The notes below the pieces were generated by a model. The model saw only the letters and a list, made by a program, of their open reading frames with translations. It ran no database searches and was not told the origin of the DNA. From Helicoverpa zea (Eukaryota > Arthropoda > Insecta > Lepidoptera > Noctuidae): a DNA stretch of 64,000 nucleotides. This document shows positions 37,011 to 48,000 of this stretch, piece after piece. The DNA lies in contig NC_061480.1 of assembly GCF_022581195.2 (NCBI RefSeq), positions 2,418,001 through 2,482,000 of the forward strand, in the 5' to 3' direction. A program made the translations under genes and the position numbers. How positions within the stretch are numbered: the first letter of the stretch is position 1; each line of letters starts with the position of its first letter.

Positions 37011-37902
37011 GACTCAACCATTGATATCCGGTCATGACTCCTCTTTAAGATGACGAGTGGTTCAAACATTTGGTTAAATACTGCTATTTGTCTTATAATG
37101 ACGTTATAAGAGCTATTTAACTTTATAGAAGAGTAAATATTAATTTTGTATAGAGTTTTATCAGTTGTGTACTTTATATTAGAACTGTTTTAATTCAAGC
37201 CTAAAATGATTATTAAATTAGATAATTGTAACTTTTCCAAGTTATATGTTCTTTCTGATGGCTGTTCCCAATATCCCATCTATCTGTCGTTTTGCTAACT
37301 AGAGATAGGAATTTGACATTAGCACCTTTACGAGTAATATCAAATTCAAATTCCTATCTATGGCATAGATAAACTATTGAGAAGGGCTATTTGTGAATCT
37401 TGGACACTAATGACCGAGTAAAAGTTAAAGAAAACATCTTGAGGAAACCCGGACTCCTAAGTCTGAAATCGGTAATGTGTCTTGAAACAAAATAACAAAA
37501 CTTGTTCAAAAAAACACTAGAAAAATAGGCTTTTCGGAACACATGTGTTTGCGAAGAAAGGTTGCAATTTCGCGGACATTTTACAAATGTTCGCACGCAA
37601 TTTGTTACTGTTTGCTAGAGTACACCAGAAGATACATTTGTGTGCGTCACAGTGCCGCACACTGGGCCACACTTTTGATGGCATAATGTATAATTTCAGA
37701 GTATAGCACATACAATTACACAAGTAATGTTATGTTTAGTGGTCAATGGCACGAGACCCGTTAGTTCACGGTCATGCGCGTGAACACAAAGCTACCTTTT
37801 GTCGAGATTTTTTAATTAAATGTACGCTAAATACTGACAATTGACTTTGTTCTCTATACGAATCAAAAATGTCAAACAGAAACTCAGCTCAGACTGACGT
37901 TA

Positions 37903-38054
37903 CGGATAGTCAGAAGTCTGACAACCAGTCTTACCAAAAGGGCTGAGTAGGTCAGATAGGAAGTCGTTCCTTGTGGCACACTGGTACTCAGCTGCACCCG
38001 TTTAGACTGGAAGTCGACCCCAACATAGTTGGGAAAGGCTAAGCAGATGATGAG
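37903..38054 (+). repeat. SINE family A, 3' fragment
   Basis: Contains GGATAGTCAGAAGTCTGACA and GACCCCAACATAGTTGGGAA. Confidence 0.75.
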
Positions 38055-38157
38055 TTGTGTTTTGACTTGTTTGTAAGATAAGTCTTGTGATGATTTCTAC
38101 GTGCATTCTAGTGTTCCGATAGGTATGACGAGTGAATGATGTCCTCCTAGCTGATTA

Positions 38158-38823
38158 CACTGGTCAACAGCATTTTTGGTGCAAAGGTGAAATATATCAT
38201 TTCTTATAGATAATTTGATACGTAATCGAAGTCCAGAACATAAAGTTGCACTTGCACGTAGGGATTTAGAGATATACCCCTCCTAAAGAACCAAAAACGC
38301 GTTTTTTAACGATATTTGACGATTTTTTTGAAGGACAGCAAAATTGTTTTTTAGTTTCTATCTATAGCATTATATAGTACTACTCTTCCCGATTGAAATT
38401 CATTTTTATTTCGAACGCTAAGAGTTTAAATTTTCATGAAATATGTATACAGCTACGATAGTTCGATCTTCCCTATATTTTATTTGGCCTGTTAGTATGA
38501 AAAAACTTCACTTTATATTTAAAATGGTATATATTGAGAAAGAAAACTTGCAAAAATATATACTAAAATGGGGTTAATGCGGGGAAAGTAGTACTATATA
38601 ATGCTTTAGTTAGAAATTACTAGAAAATTCTGCTGTCCCCAAAAAATTACATCAAATATCATAAAAAAACGCGTTTTTGGTACTTTAGGAGGGGTATATC
38701 TCTAAATCCCTACGTGCAAGTGCAACTTTATGTTCTGGACTTCGATTACGTATCAAATATTCTACAAGAAATTGTATATTTCACCTTTGCACCAAAAAAA
38801 TAATAATAATTTGTTGACCAGTG
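38158..38823. mobile_element. 666-bp MITE, long inverted repeats, TTA target duplication
   Basis: The ends CACTGGTCAACA and TGTTGACCAGTG are flanked by TTA (38155-38157, 38824-38826). The arms pair for over 200 bases, for example CACGTAGGGATTTAGAGATA with its complement near 38690. PIF/Harbinger-like by target size. Confidence 0.85.
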
Positions 38824-38826
38824 TTA

Positions 38827-38968
38827 TCGGCCATGGCGGTTGTTCTCATAAGGAGATCAATCAGCTGCGCAGGACATTTATAGTGCTCGCACATTTGCTT
38901 GGACACAGGTGCACTCACTATTCCTTCACTCTCATAGCGCGATGGGACGGCAATCCGACACCACCGGT
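38827..38968 (-). repeat. SINE family B fragment (reverse)
   Basis: Contains GGCGGTTGTTCTCATAAGGA and TCACTCTCATAGCGCGATGG. It directly abuts the 38158 MITE's target duplication. Confidence 0.75.
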
Positions 38969-39598
38969 CCGCTTTTTAGTCCCTACACCCTATGTATGCT
39001 TAAATCTTCAAAACTTCGCAACGGATTTTGATGTGGTTATTTTTAAATAGACAAAGTGATTGAAGAGGAAGGTTTAGATGGATAATAACATCCATTAAAT
39101 CATCATCATCATCATCATCTCAGCCATAGGACGTCCACTGCTGAACATAGGCCTCCCCCTTAGATCTCCACAGATACCTGTTGGAGGCGACCTGCATCCA
39201 GCGTATTCCGGCGACTTGTATAAGGTCGTCTGTCCACCATGTTGGTGGACGTCCTACGCTGCGCTTCATCCATTAAATAGTTGAGAAATACCTGTGCGAT
39301 GCCGGGGCGGGTCGCTAGTATAGTATCTACATAGCTTGGCACGCGCATTTGACGGTTCGTTGTCGGTCGTACGGTCAATGAGCACGCGATATGGCTCGTG
39401 TATTATGACTACGTTTATTTTTATTTTTTTGTGCTCTCTTTATCGCTTTTGTGTGCGTTTTTTAATTGTTTGTTTGAATGGTAAGGTTGGTATATGTTTG
39501 ATGTAGAAGTTAGTTCAGAATTTAGTAAATAAATTGCCTTCTCTAAATAGCGTTGATACCTACCTGTGTCTTATAATAATACCTATTTACATGCCTAA

Positions 39599-39810
39599 TC
39601 TAATATATAAAAATAAGTCGGGTTTTCCTTCCTGACGCTATAACTTCAGAACGCACGAACCGATTTCCACGGAAAGGTCTCGGGCTCCGTGAGGTTTATA
39701 GCAGAAAAATTCAAGACAAAAAAATCTTTATCTTTTAATCACCAAACAAAATGTACACCACCTAAAACGAAGCCATCTGGTGGCGAAACGGAGTTCGCCG
39801 GGTTTGCTAG
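39599..39810 (+). mobile_element. Helitron-like unit, second family (TC...GCTAG)
   Basis: It starts TCTAATATATAAAAATAAGT and ends GTTCGCCGGGTTTGCTAG, preceded by A and followed by T. 212 bases, no coding capacity. Confidence 0.65.
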
Positions 39811-40477
39811 TTTAATATATAATAAGCTAGCTCCTGGCTAGCTACCCACGGTTTCACCCGGGTCCAGAAATAACTGCTTCCCGTAGCCGGATGGTGACAA
39901 ATGAGGAAGGAAAGATAGTGGAGATGCCATAAGGAAGGTAGGTCAGGCGTCTTCTTGTAGCTCAAGGAACGTACGGTGAGCGTGATCAGTTACTACAACT
40001 AACGAGATGTTCGGGTTCCTTGTCAAATCAAAACCAATCTGTCAAAGATTGGTCTACATTGATTAGTGATTTCATTTTGAAAATAGAGGGCGTGTAAGGG
40101 CGGAGCCAGTAACGTTCCTCGTCCCCCTCGCCCCGCATGTTGTCGCGCTACTTTCTTAGGAGATTTTGCGTTATGACATCTCCGCTAGTCATTTTGTTCT
40201 CCAAGCAAAATCGATATAACTGTTATACACAAATACTTCGTTTTATTACTTGCAACGTTAACGTTATCGACACCGGAGTTCAATGGCCGTTAGTAAATAA
40301 ATTATGTGGAACGGACGGCCCTATAGATGTATGTAGATATATTGTAGTGCAGATAATGCAGTTTTTTGCTTGCAACGGAACGTTTTTGTGACGCTGATTC
40401 GGCGTATACAAGCAAAAAGTATCGATGAATAACTGGTTTGGTTTAAAAAAGGTTGTTTACGTAATAAAAACATCATA

Positions 40478-40851
40478 ATCATCAGTCATGGCTTTTCCCA
40501 ACTATGTTGGAGTCGGCTTCCAGTCTAACGGCATGCAGCTGAGTACCAGTGTGCCACAAGACGCGACTGCCTTGATCTCCTCAACTCAGTTACTCAAGCA
40601 ACCTGATACCTCTAAGACTGGTGTCAGACTTACTGGCTTCAGACTACCCGTAACGACTGCCAAAGATGTTCAATGACAGCCGGGACCTACAGTTTAACGT
40701 GCCATCCGAAACACAGTCAATGGTGTCTAAGATTACTTAGAAATTACATACAAACTTAGAAAAGTTGCATTGGTACTTGCCTGACCTGGGATTGAACCTG
40801 CGACCTCATACTTGAGAGGTTGGTCCTTTACCCACTAGGCCACCACGACTT
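40478..40851 (-). repeat. SINE family A, near full-length (reverse)
   Basis: Complete from the GGCTTTTCCCAACTATGTTG tail to the tRNA-like head CCCACTAGGCCACCACGACT, with the B box in TGGGATTGAACCTGCGA. Confidence 0.85.
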
Positions 40852-41812
40852 CAAATTAAAAATTAAATCAAACTATGTAGAGGCTTAAAATCAGCAGTTT
40901 TTGATTAGCAGGCGTAGTTCTAGGATAAATTTTATTATTGGAACTACTTATAGTAAATGTACAGTATGACCAACATAAGGAAAAAGTCTACAATTGCACT
41001 CCATATTTACCTGCAATATTATTACTAAAGTAAGTATCGTACATTGCTATCAGTTACAAGTAAATATAAGATAAGAATAGCGACCGCTCCTTGAAGATAC
41101 CTTCTGTCAATATAACACAGTTATTCAATGGATTTCCACGTAATATTACACTAATGTACATTACAAATGAATTGAAATATAGCCAACTTTACGCGGTTTT
41201 CACCGCCGCGTCCAATGGGAACTACTGCCTGTACCGGAATGAAATATAGCCTATGTTACTCGGGAAGAGTGTAGCGCCCCAACAGTGAAAGAATTTTTCT
41301 AATCGGTTCAATTGTTTCGGAGCCTTATGGATACAAACAAAAAATCAGTCACTGCTTCTGTCCAGACTGGTAGGCATAGTGGTGAAAGGCATTTTTGGGT
41401 GGCTTGTCATAACTTTTGACTTAAAAAAATACTAATTATCAGGCTACATTTCATCATCATCATCCTCTGGCTAGCCTTTTCCCAACTATGTTGGAGGTAT
41501 ACTCAGATACACCTTATTAGAAGTTAACCATAACAGAATCGCGAAAGGGCGATATTAGTAAGCGCCTTTTTAACATCAATTACCAATTCCAAAGCGCCAA
41601 ACACTTAGTAAGCCAAGATTAACTTGTAAAAGTGCGACATGTCTAGAATAAGTTAGCGATACATGTATTAATGTAAACTTAGAGAAAGTTATGTGAATGG
41701 AGCCAGCATTGTCAACTGTCGCGTCGCTTGCAGCGCATTTTAAAAGATCTTTGATCGCTTAGTAAAGTTGGATTATATCCGTATGCTTGTATACTGATAT
41801 AATAAATAGCTG

Positions 41813-42083
41813 GCCTAGTGGGTAAGGAAGTTTAAAAGTACTTTCTAAGTAAATCTTGGACACCAATGACAGTGTTTTGGATAGCACGATAAATTGTAGA
41901 TCAAGGCATGGCTGTCACTTGAACATCGTTGGCAGTCGTGTACATTCAGAAACCAGACCACCCACAAGGGGGTAATAGCTTGCCCTAGGCAGTCGCTCCT
42001 TGTAAAACACTGACACTCAGCTGCATCCGGTTAGACTGGAAGCTGACCCCAACATAGTCGGGAAAAGGCTCGACAGATGATGA
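41813..42083 (+). repeat. SINE family A, internally deleted copy
   Basis: The head GGCCTAGTGGGTAAGGAAG joins directly to the body TACTTTCTAAG, skipping the B box. The tail is CGACAGATGATGA. Confidence 0.78.
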
Positions 42084-43576
42084 GACTCTACACCCATTGT
42101 TTTCGAACACTATAATATTTTTCGCTCTTCGTGATTTTGCAAAAAACTAATTTGAATATTACTTTAAACAAATAACGTTTTCACAACAAAAAATATATTA
42201 TCTCACAGTGAACGCATCTATAATTTGAATTGCAAATAATCTCGATTGACCACCGTTTCAATCGATCGATTTTCGTATGTCAAACCGAAGACTGGCATCA
42301 CTTTAATTACTCTGGGACCATGGAGAACAAAATTACTAGTGGAGATGTCATAACGTAAATCTCCTAAGAAAATAGCGCGACTACATGCGGGAGTTCGGGG
42401 GACGAGGAACGTTACTAGCTCCACCCAAATAAATCACCAAATAATCAGGACCAATCTTTGACTGATTGGTTTTGATTTGACAAGGAACCCGAACATCTCG
42501 TTAGTTCTAGTAACTGATCACGGCTACGGTACGTTGCTTGAGCTACAAGAAGGCGCCTGACCTACCGTTTCTATGGCATCTCCGCTATCTTTCCTTCCTC
42601 CGTGTGTGGGACAGAGTAAAAAAAGAACATGTGATAAAAAATGGCGACGTTTTTTTTGGCGGGAAGGATTTTATTCTAAGTTTGGAAGCTTTTTTGCCGT
42701 TTCTAACATGTGTTAACCGTATGTTCGTTAGTTCAACGCATTTATTTCGTCATGGCTTTTGAAATAGAACTAGCTTCCGTCCACGGTTTCACCCGCGTCC
42801 GGAGATATCTACTTCCCGTAGCCGGATGGTGACAAAAACTATCCTATGTCCTTCCCCCTTTTTGCTACCATCCCTCTAATTTTCAGATTAAATGGTTCAG
42901 CCGTAGTTGCGTAACTAACACGACTTTTTGTGAAAAAAATCTTTATCCAATCCAAGTTTTCAGTCTGTCTGATACCAGCTAAATACCTGATCTTTGTAAT
43001 GTGCGTACTACCATTCATCTTCATACTGATTTATGAGCCAGAACAAACTATAAATAGGCCGACAGTTTATTCTGCGGGTTCTTAAAACTTTAAGAGTAGT
43101 GCTTATGACCACAAAAATGGTTGAATAATCATTCAAACTGAGAGAGAAACTAGAAAATTCTGGGAAAATCTACAACGTGACTAATATAGTCTGTTATTTC
43201 TTTTAGTCATCACTCTATAATATGGTTACGTCATCTTTCAAAGGTCAACCGTCAATGAGAGTCGTTGTAGGTCCGATACGCTTACAGCCGATCCCAATAT
43301 TTGATCTATCCCTTCATTTCCTTACTAGGGATAGAATGTTGACATAAGTAATGTCAAATTACTGTCAAGCTTGAAGATAGTTTCTATACTAATGTCATTT
43401 TTTGGTTCTAATGTTATAATAAATCTTTCAGTATATGGCATAAATTAGACTTTTAACACAGGTAATTAAAAACATTCAAGACATTTTAAGTGGATTTAAG
43501 AGCCTGGCTAATCTTAGTGCCTTAGATAAAGAGAACTGGTTAATCTATGCCTTACATAAGGATCCGAAAAAAAAAG

Positions 43577-43769
43577 TATTAGAAAAACACTTACGAATTC
43601 AATGATATATTATATATAATACGAGTTTAATCAATTTTAACAATATCGCAACCGCCATGCCTCTTCGAATGGCCGCCTCCGCGCCCCTTCACCCCCGCTC
43701 TCTCTTGGGGTTGCCAGCTTATTATTTTAAATTATTACTTTTTGAATAATTTAAGTTATACAGCTAATA
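43577..43769 (-). repeat. left (3') terminal repeat of the retrotransposon
   Basis: It begins TATTAGAAAAACAC and ends CAGCTAATA on the plus strand, giving short inverted ends TATTAG/CTAATA. The GC-rich middle (AATGGCCGCCTCCGCGCCCC) contrasts with AT-rich flanks. Confidence 0.8.
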
Positions 43770-44289
43770 GACGGCCGTCCTGTTAACGGAATGACCCTAT
43801 TCCGTGTCGGCCATTCGAGCTGTACGTGGTATGTCCTCATACAGTTTCATGATAATGATTGTGAAGTAAATCAGTTTCCATAATTTCTTCAAGTTAACTG
43901 CTTTACTCCTATAATAATTTTGTCTATTTTCTTCCGCTCTTTTGAAGTTTATTTCTCCATCCGCCTTTTGTAGTCATCCAGAGATTCGGTTGGTTTAATC
44001 CAGTAAAGGGTCTGTGGATATGAGAATTAAATTCATTAGTTAGGTTTTGGTGTCAGTCAAACAAGTTTAAGTTAATGTCTGGCCACTAATTCAGTGAATT
44101 TTATGATTTCCAGAAGTAAAATATAATATATTATTATCTTTACAATTATTGTAAAATACTTGAGGTTGATTTGTAGTGTTATCTCTAATATTTAATTTAT
44201 TAGATTAGTTAGTTACAATAACAATTAATGGTTCTCTAACGTATTATTAGAGAGGCCAACTAGTAAGTAAGATACAAATCTGCATCGAT

Positions 44290-44580
44290 TAGTGCCGTCT
44301 TGTAGTTTGACGAATTGAACGTCTTAGGAGAGCGCCCCGATAAATAAGCATCCTTCTCCAACGTTTTCTTTGTAGTGTGACGAGCATCGCGTGTTTCGGT
44401 ATCCTTCACTAGTTTCAGTGAGCACCTTACGCCACAGTATTCTTTAACGAGTTGAACGTCATAGGAGAGCGCCACAATAAATGAGCATCCTTCTCCAATG
44501 TTTGCTTTGTAATGTGACGAGCACCGCGCGTTTCGGTATCCTTCACTAGTCTCAGTGAGCACCTTACGCTACGGTATCCT
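44290..44580. repeat. two-copy tandem repeat, ~137 bp, in the 3' non-coding part of the retrotransposon
   Basis: The units begin at about 44319 (GAATTGAACGTCTTAGGAGA) and 44454 (GAGTTGAACGTCATAGGAGA) and share TTTCGGTATCCTTCACTAG and CAGTGAGCACCTTACGC. Confidence 0.85.
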
Positions 44581-45015
44581 TCAGTCATCATCACTCAGAC
44601 AATTAGGTGTTATAAATGTCGGTTGGTGACCTTCACCACCAATTTATACGTACATGGTTTGTATCCATTTCCACCAACAAAGTAAACGTAGTGGCAGATT
44701 TTATTCCTCCCTTGACTCCGGTATATCCTGGAATGTAGCCTTAGAGGAAGGGGGAAGTTATCTAGGTAATATCTACTATATTATAATAGTGAGTGTTGTA
44801 TGTACATATTATTAATACACACACATGTATGTAGATGTGTGATGCCTGTAAAATATTAGGTAAAGGAGTAAACTGGTGGGAAAGATATCATAAGCTAGTG
44901 ATACTTATAAGTATTAGTTTCAGCTAATAATATAATAAAACCTCGATAAAATCTGTAAGAGTAGTTTTATTTAAGTGTTTGATACAGTAAACGAGTAAGT
45001 GTCAGAAATCACTAT

Positions 45016-48000
45016 TCAGTTAATGTCGGAGTCGCTGTCGGTTAGGTCGTGTGCGTCACTATTGTTGTCAGTATTAAACGTGATCCACTTCTTTAGTTGA
45101 TCAGCAGGATATATGCTTTTATATTTCCGTTTTGACAGACCGTCAATACTGGAAATTTCATACCGATCATTTTTGAGTACCGCCGATATTTTATATGGTC
45201 CTCTAAATTTAGGAAGAAGCTTCTTACTTTTTCCGGTTGCGGGGAGATGATGGTTGGGGATCATGACTAAGTCCCCTAAATTAAACATCTTGGTAGGTGC
45301 CTTGTTGCTGTCATATCTTAACTTCATCTGTTTCTGACTATCTTCTATATTTTTATTGGCTAGCTCGCGAATTATAGATCTTTGTTTTTCTCTGTCAAGT
45401 TCGTATCTACTCGGTTCGTTTCCATTCGGTTCTTTATCAGTTGATTCTTCCGTATTCGGTTCCTCGTCATTGTCAGTGTTTACGCTGTCGTCTTCCCGTA
45501 AGGCGTTAAGAATGTTCCCTTCGTTGGGTCCAGTCGTTCTTTTACCAAACACGATTTCGGACGGAGAGACTCCAGTAGTTTTGTTTCGGGTATTGTTCAG
45601 ACTCCACTGCACATTTTCTATGTGCATGTCCCAATCTCGTTCATCCTGACCGTGGTTGGATGCGGCTAGAGACTCCAGTATGGTCCGGTTATATCTCTCG
45701 ATCTGCCCATTTGCTCGCGGGGTTGCCACGGAGTTTTGAACATGTTTTACACCTATAGACTGGACGTATCGTTTAAACAGTAGGGATGTGAAACTTGTTC
45801 CCCTATCGCTGATTATGATTTTTGGGACACCTACCACACAGAAAATGTCCTTTAAAACTTTTATAGTCGTTTTGCTTTTGAGATTTCGTACCGGTTTAAT
45901 GAATATAAATTTACTATATCCGTCAATAATCCCTAAAATGTATTCGTTTCCATTTTTGCTTCTTACAAATGGACCTAAGTGGTCCATATGTAAGGTATGA
46001 AAGGGGGTGCGCCCTTTGGGGATAGGGTGCAGGTAGCCGCTGCTTTTGCCAGTCGACGCTTTGTTATAAGCGCAGTTGAGGCACGACGACACGTACTTTT
46101 TGATGAATTTCGTCATTTTGGGGAACCAGAAATCTTTTTGTATCTTGTCGAGGGTTTTATCTACAGAGAAATGCCCAGATTCGTCATGGCCCATCTGGCA
46201 GATGCGCCACCTAGCCCCGTTAGGGACAACCCATTTAAGTTGATCTCCAATTTTTCGGTATATCTTATCATTCCGTAAAACATAATTTTCCATAATATCC
46301 TTTATGTCCCTCTTATCGGTGTTTAGTATCGATCTGACTAGTTTCAGATGTGGATCCGCCAATTGTACCGACTGCAACCAGTCAGTGGTCCCAATATTCA
46401 TGATCGCCAATTCGTCCCCGTCCAACAATCCGGGGTCATCTACCGATGTTATGGGATTGCGGCTTAAAGCGTCCACGTGTCTCATACTCTCTCCAGGTCT
46501 GTAGTCTATTGTAAAGTTATACTCCTGAAGCAGAAGCCACCACCGTGCAATTCGAGGAACTAAGTCCCTCTTTGTTAGTGTCGTTCTAAGGGCATTACAG
46601 TCGGTGTATACCTTAAAGTTAATACCGATGAGATATATGCGAAACTTCTTCAACGATAGAACTACGGCTAGAGTTTCTAACTCATAGGAGTGCAAAAACT
46701 CCTCTTCCTTAGTAGTCTGCTTACTGAAATAAGCTACCGGTCTCAGAGGTGACTTTTCATCGGGTTTTTGAAGTAGAATGCCTCCTACTCCGTGCTTACT
46801 TGCATCGCAGTGTACTTCTGTAATGAAGCTAGGGTCATAAAGGGCCAATAAAGGCCGCTGAATCAATTTGGCTTTAATTGTATTAAACGCTTCTTCTTGA
46901 GGTTGTTCCCATGACCAGGGCACGTTGGCCTTCGTGAGACTAGTCAACGGCTTGGCGATAGCACCGAAGTTCGGAATAAATCTTCGGAAGAAGCTTGCCA
47001 AACCGACAAATTGTCTCACATGATGTATATTTGTTGGGACCGGAAAAGACGCGACGGCGTCGATTTTCTTGCTTCCAGGCCTTAGGCCGTCTTTGGATAC
47101 CTCATACCCCAGATAGTCTAAAGATGTTTGAAAGAAATAGCATTTCTTAACATTGAGTGTCAAACTTGCTTTGCGTAACGACTCCAATATTTTCCTGAGT
47201 TTGTCCAGCCCGTCATCTATCGTCGTGGCTGGGGATAACAAATCATCCATGTAAGGCATTGCCAGATCGTATCTATCCTTACCCAGAGCCTTGTTGATCA
47301 TATGTTGGAATACAGCAGGAGCGTTCACGAGGCCAAACGGCATCCTGGTGTACTCATAATGTCCGTCTGGTGTAATAAATGCGGTTAAATGCTTGGAATC
47401 TTCCGCGACGGGAATCTGATAGTACCCAGACTTAAGGTCGAGACTGGTAAAATAGTTTTTACCGCTCAGACGATCTAACTGGTCATCTATGACCGGCATT
47501 GGGTAAGAATCCTTGATAGTTTTCTTATTCAGGGCTCTGTAGTCCACACATAAACGATACTCGCCGTTTTTCTTTTTAACAAGGACTATGGGGCTCGCAT
47601 ACGCTGAATTGGATTCCCTCACAATGCCAGAATCAAGGAGCTCGTTCACCAAATTTCGAACTACCAGTTTCTCTGTATAGGGTAAGCGGTAAGGCTTATA
47701 GGATATAGGTACATCGTCCTGTAATTTGATATGCATTTCAGAAATAGAGGTCCTACCGAGTTCGTCTAATTCTAACGCGAAACAGTCCCTATAGTCGTTC
47801 AGTAGTGTTAGTAGTCTATCACGTTGGTCATGCGTAGCGTCGGCACCTATATTTAACATGTCCATAGTCAAAGGTTTATAACTATAAGAATTAGTACTGT
47901 CAGACTCTATTATGTTATTTACCTCTAAAACTGGTGTATGCAAAAGCGTAGGTATATTAGGTATAGGTAATGCACGAGCTATAACTTTGTCTTTTCGCAT

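Larger units (their letters stand above)
39905..42601. mobile_element. 2.7-kb element with ~300-bp inverted arms
   Basis: 39905-40205 is the reverse complement of about 42310-42601, with shared blocks such as GCTCAAGGAACGTACGG versus CCGTACGTTGCTTGAGC-like, and ACATCTCGTTAG. Between the arms lie SINE copies (40478-40851 reverse, 41813-42083 forward) and another repeat (41195-41335). No transposase is visible. Confidence 0.78.
35800..43572. other. upstream of kst: repeat-filled, no host exon recognised
   Basis: Between the kst start and the retrotransposon I find only repeats and mobile elements (listed separately) and AT-rich sequence. The ORFs here are short and look random. A distant kst promoter or non-coding first exon could still lie here. 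Confidence 0.6.

Noticed and set aside
43770..45015. envelope gene after gag-pol
   Set aside because: No ORF above about 100 codons and no membrane or signal features. The 100-residue ORF at 44260-44562 is the tandem repeat read through.
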